A stretch of DNA of 64,000 nucleotides. Origin: JAJFUV01 sp964384215. Its GTDB lineage: Bacteria; Acidobacteriota; Terriglobia; Bryobacterales; Bryobacteraceae. Location of the stretch: the NCBI GenBank assembly GCA_964384215.1, contig CAYLLB010000014.1:1-64000 (forward strand), in the 5' to 3' direction. The translations under genes and the position numbers were made by a program. Every line of letters begins with the position of its first letter. Position 1 is the first letter of the stretch. Below the pieces are notes generated by a model. It had not been told where the DNA came from and did not search any database. It was given only the letters and a program-made list of their open reading frames with translations. This document shows positions 40,612 through 50,072 of this stretch, piece after piece.

Positions 40612-41793
40612 TTAGCCCTTCAACATCCCCACAATGGCGTTCACCAGGATGGCTCCGAGGCCGATGGGGATCATAATCTTCCAGCCGATGTTCATGAGTT
40701 GGTCGTAGCGGAAGCGTGGGAAGGTGGCTCGGATCCAGATCATCATGTAGATCATGCCGCTCACCTTGGCGATGTACCAGAAGACGCCGATGGCCGCCTG
40801 GTTGACCGCCGGCACCAGGAACAACAGGCCCGCGAAGATCATGCAGAGCGCCACAACCAGCAGCAGGTACCACTGCGGTCTGGTCGGCACGCGCTTGAGC
40901 AGCGGGAGGCAGGCCACGCCGGCGCCTGCGAGCGCGGCTACCGGAACACCGTAGTTCAGTGGAATCTCGAGCCATGCCACGTTCGGAAACGGCCTCAACC
41001 AGCCGCCCAGGAATACCGTTACCGCCACCGATGAGATGACACAGATGTTGGCATATTCCGCCAGGAAATACAGTGCATAACGGAAACCGCTGTACTCGGT
41101 CATGTAGCCGGCCACCAGTTCGTTTTCCGCTTCCGGCAGATCGAACGGCGCGCGGTTGGTTTCGGCGATGGTGCAGATGAAGTAGACGACGAACGGCACG
41201 ATCATCAGGCCGTAGTTTTCAAACGCGAACCAGACGTGGCGTTCCAACTGGCGGTTGACGATGCCCACCATGCTCAGGGTGCCAGCCGCCATGACGCCGC
41301 TGAGCAGCGCCAGCGCGAGCGCAACTTCATAGCTGATCAATTGCGCTCCGCCGCGCAACGCGCCGAGCAACGAGTAATGGCTGTTGGAACTCCATCCTCC
41401 CAGGATGACGCCCAGCACGCCGACGGCGCTGGTTGCGGAGATGACCAGCAGTGCGACGTTGACGTCGGCGGCCATGAAGTACTTTCCGCTGAACGGGATC
41501 ACGCTGAAGGCCAGCAGAGCCATCACGTTGGGGATCACGGGCGCCAGCCAGAAGATGGCCTTGTCGGCCTGGTTGATGATGATGTCCTCTTTCTGGAGCA
41601 CCTTCACCGCGTCGGCGATGGGCTGCAGCAGTCCGAACGGGCCCACGCGCATGGGACCCATGCGCACCTGGAAATCGGCCAGCAGCTTGCGCTCCAGCAG
41701 GGAGAGGTAGCCCGCCACCAGCGCGAAGGCGCAGACTACGATGACCATCACCACCATCGGTGTGAACAGCGGATTTTGAAGAACCGTTTCCAT
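40612..41793 (-). CDS. nuoH: NADH-quinone oxidoreductase subunit H
   Basis: A 393-aa membrane protein with about eight to nine spans, linking the quinone site to the proton-pumping arm of complex I. Family marks are LSLLERKLLADFQVRMGPMRVGPFGLLQPIADAVKVL (residues of about 32-68) and the conserved acidic loop AETNRAPFDLPEAENELVAGY. A TTG 15 bases upstream, next to the nuoN stop, is an alternative start. It is the last gene of the nuo operon here, whereas it normally precedes nuoI. It ends 13 bases from the convergent TonB receptor gene. Confidence 0.97.
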   Translation of the reverse strand: METVLQNPLFTPMVVMVIVVCAFALVAGYLSLLERKLLADFQVRMGPMRVGPFGLLQPIADAVKVLQKEDIIINQADKAIFWLAPVIPNVMALLAFSVIPFSGKYFMAADVNVALLVISATSAVGVLGVILGGWSSNSHYSLLGALRGGAQLISYEVALALALLSGVMAAGTLSMVGIVNRQLERHVWFAFENYGLMIVPFVVYFICTIAETNRAPFDLPEAENELVAGYMTEYSGFRYALYFLAEYANICVISSVAVTVFLGGWLRPFPNVAWLEIPLNYGVPVAALAGAGVACLPLLKRVPTRPQWYLLLVVALCMIFAGLLFLVPAVNQAAIGVFWYIAKVSGMIYMMIWIRATFPRFRYDQLMNIGWKIMIPIGLGAILVNAIVGMLKG

Positions 41794-41808
41794 GTCAATC
41801 GAACCCAA

Positions 41809-43278
41809 TTACCGCAAAACGGACGTCTGAGCCAAACGGACGAAAGGCTCGGGATAAATGCCGATCACCAGCGTAGCCAAGCCCGTCAGGGCCAGCGCCA
41901 CACGTACGCCGAAACTGGATGCCGGTGCCTCGATGGAAGCTTCCTTTTCGGTGAACATGCACCGCACAATGCGGAAGTAATAGTAGATGGCAACGGCCAC
42001 GTAGAGCACCGCGATCACGGCTAGCACGTAATGCCCGGTCTGGATCAGCGAGAGGAAGATGAAATACTTGCCGATGAATCCGGCCGTCGGCGGGATGCCG
42101 GCGAGCGACAGCAGGAAGACCAGCATCAGCAGGGCGTAGCCCGGGCTGCGATGCATGAGGCCCGCGAAGTCATCCACATTGTCGCCGACCAGGTCCTTGC
42201 GCCGCAGCGCCACCACCACCAGGAATGCGCCGAGGTTCATGAAGGTGTAAACCAGCAGGTACACCGCCACGCCCTCCATGCCGGTGGAGTTTCCGGCCAC
42301 CAGGCCCAGCAGAATGTAACCGGCATGCGATATCGAACTGTAAGCCAGCAGACGCTTCACGTTGGTCTGCGTGATGGCGGCCAGGTTGCCCACCGTCATG
42401 CTCAGGACGGCCACCACAGTGAGCAGCGGCATCCACAATTCGCGGGCCGCGGCGAAGGGGCCGACGAAGATGCGCACCAGGAAGGCGAACGAAGCGGCCT
42501 TCGAACCCACGGCCAGGAACGCGGTCACCGTGGTGGGCGCGCCTTCATACGCGTCCGGCGCCCACATATGGAAAGGCACGGCGGAAACCTTGAAGAGCAA
42601 CCCGACCGCTGCGGTGGCCAGCGCCAGCAGTACCATGGGATCGCTCGGCTCGCGCAAAGCCACTGCAGCGGCCACGTCGCGCAGCTTTGTGGATCCGGCG
42701 ATGCCGTACAGCACGGAGAAGCCGTAAACGAGGAACCCGCTCGAGAACGCGCCCAGCAGCAGGTACTTCATGGCGGCTTCGTTCGATTGCCTTTCGCCGC
42801 GCAGGAAGCCCACCATCACGTAAAAGCAGAGGGCCATCAGTTCAAGGCCGATGAAGAGCGTGATCAAGTCCGTGCCGGAAGCAAGGAAGAACATGCCGCA
42901 CTGCGCCAGCATGATCAGGCCGTAGTATTCGCCGTGATGCTCTCCCTCGATTTCCAGGTAGCGGTAGCTGATCAGGCTCACGATCATTGCCGTCACCAGG
43001 AAGATCCAGTTGAAAAAGATGGCGAAGCCGTCGATGGTAACAGATCCGTTGAAGGCAGTGATTTCGGCCACGCCCTGCGAGGCGAGAAAGCTCTGCTGAC
43101 GCCACAATCCATACCCGCAAAAGGCCTCGCCGAGCGCCACGAACAAGATCAGATACTTGCGCTGCCGCGGCTCTGGGAAGACCAGAAAGTCGAACAGCAG
43201 TACGGCGCATCCGAACAAGGCCAGCATGATGGCCGGAATCAGAACGAAATGATCGGTGGAAGTGTACAGAGCATTCAT
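41809..43278 (-). CDS. nuoN: NADH-quinone oxidoreductase subunit N
   Basis: A 489-aa antiporter-like proton-pumping subunit with about 14 membrane spans. It contains AFLAVGSKAASFAFLVR with a mid-membrane lysine, the broken-helix region VKRLLAYSSISHAGYILLG, and KVSAVPFHMWAPDAYEGAPT. Its length matches family members. ATG 43278 overlaps the nuoM stop as ATGA, so the upstream extension of the frame is ignored. Confidence 0.97.
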   Translation of the reverse strand: MNALYTSTDHFVLIPAIMLALFGCAVLLFDFLVFPEPRQRKYLILFVALGEAFCGYGLWRQQSFLASQGVAEITAFNGSVTIDGFAIFFNWIFLVTAMIVSLISYRYLEIEGEHHGEYYGLIMLAQCGMFFLASGTDLITLFIGLELMALCFYVMVGFLRGERQSNEAAMKYLLLGAFSSGFLVYGFSVLYGIAGSTKLRDVAAAVALREPSDPMVLLALATAAVGLLFKVSAVPFHMWAPDAYEGAPTTVTAFLAVGSKAASFAFLVRIFVGPFAAARELWMPLLTVVAVLSMTVGNLAAITQTNVKRLLAYSSISHAGYILLGLVAGNSTGMEGVAVYLLVYTFMNLGAFLVVVALRRKDLVGDNVDDFAGLMHRSPGYALLMLVFLLSLAGIPPTAGFIGKYFIFLSLIQTGHYVLAVIAVLYVAVAIYYYFRIVRCMFTEKEASIEAPASSFGVRVALALTGLATLVIGIYPEPFVRLAQTSVLR

Positions 43279-44813
43279 CGGACGCTTACCTCCGCGACGT
43301 TGTGCGCAGCCTGGCCGGCGAAGTATCCCGGCCGGACGCGCTCCACAATCTGCGTCACCGGCTTTTCGAGGATCTCGAAATAAGGCTTGGGATAAACGCC
43401 GATCCAAAACGCCCAAATAATGAGAGGCAGGAAGACCGCCCACTCGCGCAGGTTCAGATCCGGCAGTTTCAGGTTCTTCGGATTGGTCACCTCGCCGAGC
43501 ATGGTGCGCTGGTAAAGCCAGAACAGGTACGCAGCGCCGAAGATCACGCCGAGTACGGCGCAAGCCGCCCAGGCCCGGTTGGCCTCGAACGCGCCCTGCA
43601 GAATCGTGAACTCGCCCACGAAGCCGTTGAGCAGCGGCAGACCCGCGGAACTCAACATGGCAATTGCAAAGACCACCGAGTACATGGGCATCACGTGAGC
43701 CAGACCGCCGTACTCTTTGATCTCGCGGGTGTGACGGCGCTCATAAACTATGCCCACAATCAGGAAGAGCATGCCGGTGGAGATGCCGTGGTTGATCTGT
43801 TGGATCACGCTGCCTGCGATCCCGTTGGGGTTCATCGCGAAGATGCCTAGCGTGCAAAAGCCCAAGTGGCTCACCGAGGAGTAGGCCACCAGCTTTTTCC
43901 AGTCCTGCTGCATCAGGCTGACCAGAGCGCCGTAGAGAATCCCGACGATTGAAAGCGCGGCGAGCGTCTGGACAATCCACGGGTCGATCGCCGCTTTCGG
44001 CAGCAGCGGCAGCGAGAAACGGATGAAACCGTAGGTGCCCATCTTCAGGAGCACGCTGGCCAGGACCACGCTGCCGGCGGTGGGCGCTTCGACGTGCGCG
44101 TCCGGCAGCCAGGTGTGGAACGGGAACATCGGAACTTTAATGGCGAAGCCGAGGAAGAAGGCCCAAAACACCCACTGCTCGAGGTGCAGCGGCATATCCA
44201 GCTGCATTAGCGCCGAGATGTCGAAAGTGTAAAAGCCGAACTGCTTGAAATGCTGGAAGTAGAGCGTCAGGATACCGAGCAGCATCAACACGCTGCCAGC
44301 CAGTGTGTAGAGGAAGAACTTGATGGCCGCATAGAGCTTTCTCGGCCCTCCCCACACGCCGATGATGAAGTACATCGGCACCAGCACCACTTCCCAGAAC
44401 ACATAGAACAGGAAAAAGTCGAGCGAGAGGAACACGCCGATCATGCCCACCTGCTGGAGCAGGAACATGGCGTAGTATTCCTTGACGCGTTCCTGGATGG
44501 AACTCCAACTGGCCAAAATCGCCAGGTATCCGACCAGCGTGGTCAGCATGACCAGCAGCAAGCTGATGCCGTCGATGCCCAAAAAGTACTTGACGCCCAG
44601 GCTCGGGATCCAGTCCACCTTCTCGACCATCTGGAAGCCCGCGGCGTTCTTATCGAAGCGGGCCAGCAGGAGCAGCGAGACGGCGAACCCGGCCAAGCCC
44701 GCGATGTTGGCCCAAATGCGGATGAGGTTCTTCTTCGCGCCCGGCAGGAACATCAGCACCGCAAAACCGGCCAGCGGCGTAAACAGGACGATGCTCAACA
44801 AGTGCTCGTTCAT
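43275..44813 (-). CDS. nuoM: NADH-quinone oxidoreductase subunit M
   Basis: A 512-aa antiporter-like subunit. It has FFLFYVFWEVVLVPMYFIIG with the conserved membrane glutamate, KVPMFPFHTWLPDAHVEAPTAGSVVL, and LVAYSSVSHLGFCTLGIF. About 14 spans are expected. It follows nuoL by three bases and overlaps nuoN by four, indicating tight translational coupling of the distal membrane arm. Confidence 0.97.
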   Translation of the reverse strand: MNEHLLSIVLFTPLAGFAVLMFLPGAKKNLIRIWANIAGLAGFAVSLLLLARFDKNAAGFQMVEKVDWIPSLGVKYFLGIDGISLLLVMLTTLVGYLAILASWSSIQERVKEYYAMFLLQQVGMIGVFLSLDFFLFYVFWEVVLVPMYFIIGVWGGPRKLYAAIKFFLYTLAGSVLMLLGILTLYFQHFKQFGFYTFDISALMQLDMPLHLEQWVFWAFFLGFAIKVPMFPFHTWLPDAHVEAPTAGSVVLASVLLKMGTYGFIRFSLPLLPKAAIDPWIVQTLAALSIVGILYGALVSLMQQDWKKLVAYSSVSHLGFCTLGIFAMNPNGIAGSVIQQINHGISTGMLFLIVGIVYERRHTREIKEYGGLAHVMPMYSVVFAIAMLSSAGLPLLNGFVGEFTILQGAFEANRAWAACAVLGVIFGAAYLFWLYQRTMLGEVTNPKNLKLPDLNLREWAVFLPLIIWAFWIGVYPKPYFEILEKPVTQIVERVRPGYFAGQAAHNVAEVSVR

Positions 44814-44816
44814 AGG

Positions 44817-46919
44817 TCAGCGCATCACCAGGTAACCGAGAATCAATGCCACGCCCATCACGAACACCAGAGCGTAGGACTGTACGAACCCGGTTTGCAG
44901 GGTACGCACCGGGTAACTGGACATCTTGACCAGGAAAGAAGTCAGCCGCACCGCGCCGTCCACGATCCAGGTGTCCCACCAGACGCTCACGCGCGAAGTG
45001 AAGCGCGTCAGCCAGCCGGCGCCGTTCACTCCTCCGTCCACCACGCGCGAGTCGAAGACGCCCAGCGCCGTGCCGCCGCCCTTGGCGAGGCCGTTCACGA
45101 ACAGGAAGTCGTAAGCCTCGTCCACGCGCCACTTGTGCAACGCCCAGTCGTAAAGCGGCCCGGAGGCGCGCGCAAGTTCGCCGGCCGCGGCGGGTTTCAC
45201 GATGTAGAGATAACGCGCGAGAGCGATACCGGCGAGCGCGAGGGCCACTGAGGTTCCCATTAACAGCCACTCGGTGGAAGCGCCGTGCGCCGCATGCTCC
45301 CCCACGGCTTCGACTGCCGCGCCGCCTAGCGCTGGCGCAAGCCAATGTTCGAAAGCGCGAAAACCTTCGCCAAAGACGCCCCAGATCTTGGGCACGCCGA
45401 TCCAGCCGGCCAGCACGCTGCCTGCGGCCAGCACCTGGAGAGGCACCGTCATCACCTTGGGCGACTCGTGGATGTGCGCGGCCGCCTTCGGATCAACGCG
45501 CGATGCGCCATAAAAGGTCATGAACATCAGCCGCCACATGTAGAACGCCGTCATGAAAGCCGTCAAGGCGGCCACCGCCCAGACGATCTTCGATCCGCCG
45601 GGCGAACTGTAGATCTGCCACAGAATCTCGTCTTTCGAGAAGAAGGCCGCCAGCCCTGGAATTCCCGCAATAGCCAGCGAACCGATGAACATGGTGCGGA
45701 AGGTGACCGGGATCTTGTCCTTCAACCCGCCCATCTTGCGCATATCCTGTTCTCCGGAAAGGGCGTGGATCACCGATCCCGAACCGAGGAACAGCAGGGC
45801 CTTGAAGAACGCGTGCGTATACAGGTGGAAGATTGCCACCCAATAAGCGCCCACGCCCGCGGCCATGAACATGTAGCCAAGCTGGGAAACCGTCGAGTAC
45901 GCCAGCACGCGCTTGATGTCGTTCTGCACCAAGGCGATGGTGGCGGCCAGAAACGCCGTGAAGCAGCCCACGGCGACCACGATCATGCTGGTCTCCGGCG
46001 TCAGGCGGTACAACGCGTTCGAGCGAGCCACCATGTAAACGCCCGCCGTCACCATGGTGGCAGCGTGGATAAGGGCCGATACCGGCGTCGGGCCTTCCAT
46101 GGCATCCGGCAGCCAGACATACAGCGGGAACTGCGCGCTCTTGCCCGTGGCGCCGATGAAAAGCAGCAACGCCATCGCGCTCAGCACGCCGAAGCCCGCG
46201 GTTTCCGACGTGAACGCGCCGCTCGTGAGAGCCTTGTTCACATCCAGGAAGCGCAGCGAGCCGAGCACGTTCATCATCAGAAACATTCCCAGCAGAAAGC
46301 CGGCGTCGCCGATGCGATTCACAATGAACGCTTTCTTGCCCGCGTCGGCGGCCGACTTCCTGTTGAAGTAGAACCCGATCAGCAGGTAACTGCACAACCC
46401 CACGCCTTCCCACCCGACGAACATCAGCGCGTAGTTGTTGGCCAGCACCAGCATGAGCATGAAGAACACGAACAAGTTCAGATAGCCGAAATAGCGGTAG
46501 TATCCGCCGTCGTGCGCCATGTAGCCGACCGAATAGACATGGATCACGAAGCCGACGCCGGTGACCACCAGGATCATCACCGCACTGAGCGGATCGAGCA
46601 GGAATCCCCAGTCGGCCTGAAATATGCTCTGTACGCCGTTGGCCATGTGGAACGGCATGCCCGCGAGCCAGGTGAACTGGATCACCTGATGGATCTTTTC
46701 AGGAAGGGCGGACAACTGGACCGTTGCTGCGAGCGACAGCAGAAACGACACCAGCACGGTGCCAGGACACAGCAGGCTTATCACGGCCTTCGACGGGGGA
46801 CTGGGGCGATGGTCTCCGCCGGCGTGTTGCGGGTCCAGCCATCTGCCGATGAACAGCATGACAGCGGCGCCCGCGAGCGGAAACAGGGGAATGAGCCAGA
46901 TCAGATCGAGGAAATTCAT
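44817..46919 (-). CDS. nuoL: NADH-quinone oxidoreductase subunit L
   Basis: A 700-aa distal proton-pumping subunit. Marks include LMFVGWEGVGLCSYLLIGF, ATGKSAQFPLYVWLPDAMEGPT, and VLAYSTVSQLGYMFMAAG, plus the long C-terminal lateral-helix region that distinguishes L from M and N. It is slightly longer than the E. coli protein (613 aa), with extra residues in the loop near 480-560. It lies ten bases after nuoK. Confidence 0.97.
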   Translation of the reverse strand: MNFLDLIWLIPLFPLAGAAVMLFIGRWLDPQHAGGDHRPSPPSKAVISLLCPGTVLVSFLLSLAATVQLSALPEKIHQVIQFTWLAGMPFHMANGVQSIFQADWGFLLDPLSAVMILVVTGVGFVIHVYSVGYMAHDGGYYRYFGYLNLFVFFMLMLVLANNYALMFVGWEGVGLCSYLLIGFYFNRKSAADAGKKAFIVNRIGDAGFLLGMFLMMNVLGSLRFLDVNKALTSGAFTSETAGFGVLSAMALLLFIGATGKSAQFPLYVWLPDAMEGPTPVSALIHAATMVTAGVYMVARSNALYRLTPETSMIVVAVGCFTAFLAATIALVQNDIKRVLAYSTVSQLGYMFMAAGVGAYWVAIFHLYTHAFFKALLFLGSGSVIHALSGEQDMRKMGGLKDKIPVTFRTMFIGSLAIAGIPGLAAFFSKDEILWQIYSSPGGSKIVWAVAALTAFMTAFYMWRLMFMTFYGASRVDPKAAAHIHESPKVMTVPLQVLAAGSVLAGWIGVPKIWGVFGEGFRAFEHWLAPALGGAAVEAVGEHAAHGASTEWLLMGTSVALALAGIALARYLYIVKPAAAGELARASGPLYDWALHKWRVDEAYDFLFVNGLAKGGGTALGVFDSRVVDGGVNGAGWLTRFTSRVSVWWDTWIVDGAVRLTSFLVKMSSYPVRTLQTGFVQSYALVFVMGVALILGYLVMR

Positions 46920-46929
46920 CGTGCGCGCC

Positions 46930-47241
46930 TCACCACTTGAGCAGTTCGATCTCGTCCGCCTGGACGGTTTCCTTGTTGCGGAACAACGCGATCAGGACGC
47001 CCAGGCCGACGGCGGCTTCCGCCACCGCCACCGTGATGACGAAGATGGCGAAGACCTGCCCCGTCACATGGCCGAAGTGCCTGGAGAACGCGATCAGGTT
47101 GATGTTGACGGCGTTCAGAATCAGCTCAATGGACATGAGTATGATCACGATGTTGCGGCGCGTGAGCACGCCTAGCGTGCCGATGAGAAGCAATGCCGCG
47201 CTCAGGATCATGTAGTGCGTTGTCGTGATTGGGTAGAGCAC
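46930..47241 (-). CDS. nuoK: NADH-quinone oxidoreductase subunit K
   Basis: A 103-aa, three-span subunit. The conserved pattern LLLIGTLGVLTRRNIVIILMSIELILNAVNINLIAF (about residues 16-51) contains the membrane glutamate of helix 2, and AVAEAAVGLGVLIALFR holds the next acidic residue. The start is taken as GTG 47241, two bases after the nuoJ stop with GAGG upstream, because it gives the usual length. ATG 47208 would cut the first helix. Confidence 0.93.
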   Translation of the reverse strand: MLYPITTTHYMILSAALLLIGTLGVLTRRNIVIILMSIELILNAVNINLIAFSRHFGHVTGQVFAIFVITVAVAEAAVGLGVLIALFRNKETVQADEIELLKW

Positions 47242-47243
47242 GA

Positions 47244-47747
47244 TTAAACCCTCTTCTTGGCCATGATGACGCTGCCGACAATCGCCGCCAGCAACAACAG
47301 CGAGGCCACCTCGAACGGCAACAGATAATCTTCGAAAAGAACCTTGGCGATCGTTTCGACGTTCCCTTCGCCCGAAGGCGTCACCGGCGCGGCCAGGCGC
47401 AATGCCGGTGCACCCTGGCGCAGGAAGTAGTACACTAGCGCGCCCACGGCGGCCACCGCGGCCAGAGCGAGCCACCATTGCTTATTGAACTGGCGTAGTT
47501 TGGCCGCTTCGTCCAGGTTCACCAGCATAATGACGAACAGGAAAAGCACCATGACTCCGCCGATGTAAAGCACGATCTGCACGGCGAACAGGAACTCGGC
47601 CTTCTGGAGTAGAAAGAGGCCGGCCACGCCGACGAGCGAGACAATCAGCGAGATGGCGCTGTGAACGGCATTCCGGCGCGAGATGGTCAGGATACCGCCA
47701 AGCAAGGTGACGAACGCAAATATGTAAAAGAAGACCGTGTCCAGCAT
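47244..47747 (-). CDS. nuoJ: NADH-quinone oxidoreductase subunit J
   Basis: A 167-aa, five-span subunit of the membrane arm. The N-terminal FFYIFAFVTLLGGILTISRRNAVHSAISLI and the pi-bulge helix FAVQIVLYIGGVMVLFLFVIMLVNL are characteristic. It follows nuoI by 30 bases and precedes nuoK by two. It completes the proximal membrane arm with K and H; NuoA is missing from the window. Confidence 0.96.
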   Translation of the reverse strand: MLDTVFFYIFAFVTLLGGILTISRRNAVHSAISLIVSLVGVAGLFLLQKAEFLFAVQIVLYIGGVMVLFLFVIMLVNLDEAAKLRQFNKQWWLALAAVAAVGALVYYFLRQGAPALRLAAPVTPSGEGNVETIAKVLFEDYLLPFEVASLLLLAAIVGSVIMAKKRV

Positions 47748-47777
47748 TTCAGTGTCGGTTGAGCCGCCTCATGGCAA

Positions 47778-48233
47778 TCAGAACTTGTAACGCTTGGGCC
47801 TTGGCCCCTCCTCGAGCATCTGCCGGTCCCAGATGGCTCCCTCGCGTGAGTAACTGGCGAGTTCGAAGTCCTGGGTCAGTTCGAGCGCGTCCACCGGGCA
47901 GGCGTCTTCGCACAATCCGCAGAACATGCAGCGGGATGTGTCGTAAGTGAAGGTGGTTAGTTCCTTGCGGCGGGTCTGCTCGTTGCGCTCGCTCGATACG
48001 ACAATGAGCGATTCCGGGCAGGCTTTGGCGCACAGGTCGCAGGCGATGCACAGCGTCTCGCCCGTCTCCGGGTTGGTGTTCAGCCGCGGCGCGCCGCGAT
48101 AACGCTCGGCCACCTTGGGCCGTTCAGCGGGGTACTGCTCCGTGCAGATGTTCTTCGGATTGCTAGAGCGCAGCGTCACCCTGAGTCCCTGGATCAAATC
48201 GACCAGGAAGACTGTCCGCAAAAACTTCCGCAT
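47778..48233 (-). CDS. nuoI: NADH-quinone oxidoreductase subunit I
   Basis: A 151-aa ferredoxin-like subunit carrying clusters N6a and N6b. The two CxxCxxCxxxCP motifs are at Cys62/65/68/72 (CIACDLCAKACP) and Cys102/105/108/112 (CMFCGLCEDACP). An N-terminal amphipathic helix rests on the membrane. It lies between nuoD (39-base gap) and nuoJ; in most operons nuoH would sit immediately before it. Confidence 0.97.
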   Translation of the reverse strand: MRKFLRTVFLVDLIQGLRVTLRSSNPKNICTEQYPAERPKVAERYRGAPRLNTNPETGETLCIACDLCAKACPESLIVVSSERNEQTRRKELTTFTYDTSRCMFCGLCEDACPVDALELTQDFELASYSREGAIWDRQMLEEGPRPKRYKF

Positions 48234-48272
48234 AAACCTCCTTACCCCGTACGGGCCCGATATATCCGGCCC

Positions 48273-49385
48273 CTACCGGTCCACTTCGCCGAGGACGATG
48301 TCGATCGTGCCGATGACGGCGACCACGTCGGCTATCAATGCGCCGCGCGCCATCTTGTCCAGCGACTGCAAGTTCACGAAGGACGGCGGACGCACGCGCA
48401 CCCGGTAAGGATGCGTGGAGCCGTCGCTTACTATGTAGTACCCTAGCTCGCCCTTCGCTGCCTCGATGGAAACATAAACCTCGCCCACAGGCGGCTTGAT
48501 GAGCTTCGGAATCTTCGCCATGATGGGCCCCGGTGGGATATCCTGCACCGCCTGCCGGATAATGCGGGTGCTCTGCCGCATCTCTTGCACGCGCACCATG
48601 TAACGATCGTAAGTGTCGCCGTTGGTGCGCGTGGGAATCTCGAAATCGTATTTGTCGTAACCGGAGTACGGCATCGCTTTGCGGATGTCCCACTTGACGC
48701 CGGCGGCACGCAGCATAGGCCCGGTCACGCCGTAAGCCTTGCAGTCGTCCGCATTCAATACGCCGATGTTGGTCAGCCGGTCGACCCACATGCGATTATT
48801 CGTGAGCAGTTCCTCGTACTCGTCCACTTTGGACGGGAACATATCGCAGAACTTGAGGATGTCCTGCTCGAAACCGTCATAGATGTCGTATTGCAACCCG
48901 CCGATGCGGAAAGCGTGAGTGGTCAGGCGCGCGCCGCAGTATTTCTCCAAGATGTTGAGCGTATCCTCCCGCTCGCGCATGACATAAAACAGCGGCGTGA
49001 GGGCCCCGATATCCAACGCGTGTGTCCCCAGCCAAACCAGGTGGCTGCTCAGGCGGTTCAGTTCCGTGAGGATGACCCGGATCACTTGCGCACGCGGAGG
49101 CGCCTCCACGCCCAGCAATTTCTCCACCGCCAGGCAGTAGCCCAAGCCATTGCAGACCGCCGCGCAGTAATCCATGCGGTCCACGTAAGGCGCGAACATC
49201 TGATAGGTGCGGTTTTCTCCGATCTTCTCGACGCCACGGTGCAGGTAGCCGATGACGCACTCGGTGCCCATCACCTTTTCGCCGTCGAGTTTCAGGATGA
49301 CGCGCAGCACGCCGTGCGTGGACGGATGCTGAGGGCCCATATTCAGGACCAGTTCGGTGGAATCAAGAAATGTCGGTTGCGCCAT
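48273..49385 (-). CDS. nuoD: NADH-quinone oxidoreductase subunit D (49-kDa)
   Basis: A 370-aa soluble subunit that forms the quinone pocket with NuoB. Conserved stretches are LVLNMGPQHPSTHGVLR (HRGVEK and MDYCAAVCN follow), and the C-terminal GALIADVVAVIGTIDIVLGEVDR. It is a stand-alone NuoD, not the NuoCD fusion of enterics. Six bases separate it from nuoC. Its partner NuoB is not encoded here. Confidence 0.97.
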   Translation of the reverse strand: MAQPTFLDSTELVLNMGPQHPSTHGVLRVILKLDGEKVMGTECVIGYLHRGVEKIGENRTYQMFAPYVDRMDYCAAVCNGLGYCLAVEKLLGVEAPPRAQVIRVILTELNRLSSHLVWLGTHALDIGALTPLFYVMREREDTLNILEKYCGARLTTHAFRIGGLQYDIYDGFEQDILKFCDMFPSKVDEYEELLTNNRMWVDRLTNIGVLNADDCKAYGVTGPMLRAAGVKWDIRKAMPYSGYDKYDFEIPTRTNGDTYDRYMVRVQEMRQSTRIIRQAVQDIPPGPIMAKIPKLIKPPVGEVYVSIEAAKGELGYYIVSDGSTHPYRVRVRPPSFVNLQSLDKMARGALIADVVAVIGTIDIVLGEVDR

Positions 49386-49391
49386 AGACAG

Positions 49392-49976
49392 CTATTGCCC
49401 GCTTTCGATGCCCACGTTCTCTTTCACCCACTCGTTATCCATCTGCGTGATTCCATAATCCTTCCGCAGCGGGTGGCCATGCCATCCTTCCGGCATCAAG
49501 ATGCGTTTCATGTCGGGATGGCCAGCGAACTCGATGCCGAACATGTCGTACACCTCGCGCTCGAGCCAGTTCGCCGTCAGGTGCACGTCCACCGCTGTCA
49601 GGGGACGGTAACCTTCCTTGATCCTGGTCTTGATGCGGATTCGCTGATTGCGGGCGAAACTGTAAAGGATGTAGACGAGGTCGAAGCGCTCCTCGCGCTT
49701 CGGATAGTCCACGGCGGTCACGTCCACCAGGTAGTCGAAGTCGGCTTCCAATTTGAGGAACTCGATGATGGGGATCACCGCCTCGGGAACCGCCACCAGG
49801 AACTCCTGGCCTTGGTAAATCGAAAACTCGCTGATCTGGTCGCCGAACTGCGACTTCAGCAACTGCGTCAGTTCGCTTTCCCAAGGTGTGACAGCCATGC
49901 CGGCCGGAGGTTTGGGCGCGGCTTGGGGTGGGGTTGCGGGACGCGAAACCTCCCCCGGTTTCTTCTCATCGGGCAT
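49392..49976 (-). CDS. nuoC: NADH-quinone oxidoreductase subunit C (30-kDa)
   Basis: A 194-aa soluble subunit. The C-terminal signature NWLEREVYDMFGIEFAGHPDMKRILMPEGWHGHPLRKDY (residues of about 130-170) is diagnostic. The first 30 residues are Pro/Ala-rich and probably disordered. It is the first gene of the operon: its own promoter lies just upstream and the next gene to the right is a PIG-L deacetylase, so nuoA and nuoB are not lost by the window edge but are truly not adjacent. AGAGG precedes ATG 49976. Confidence 0.96.
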   Translation of the reverse strand: MPDEKKPGEVSRPATPPQAAPKPPAGMAVTPWESELTQLLKSQFGDQISEFSIYQGQEFLVAVPEAVIPIIEFLKLEADFDYLVDVTAVDYPKREERFDLVYILYSFARNQRIRIKTRIKEGYRPLTAVDVHLTANWLEREVYDMFGIEFAGHPDMKRILMPEGWHGHPLRKDYGITQMDNEWVKENVGIESGQ

Positions 49977-50004
49977 CGGGTGTACCTCTGAGGTTCAATA
50001 TCCC

Positions 50005-50034
50005 ATTACACACGTCGTTTGATCGAGGTGTCAA
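50005..50034 (-). promoter_or_regulatory. Sigma70-type promoter of the nuo operon
   Basis: On the minus strand TTGACA (50029-50034) and TGTAAT (50005-50010) are 18 bases apart. The -35 is full consensus; the -10 matches five of six. Transcription would start near 49998, giving a leader of about 22 bases with AGAGG before the nuoC ATG. Confidence 0.75.
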
Positions 50035-50072
50035 ATCGGGAATCTCTTGAGATGATTGTAGTTCTCCCGCCG

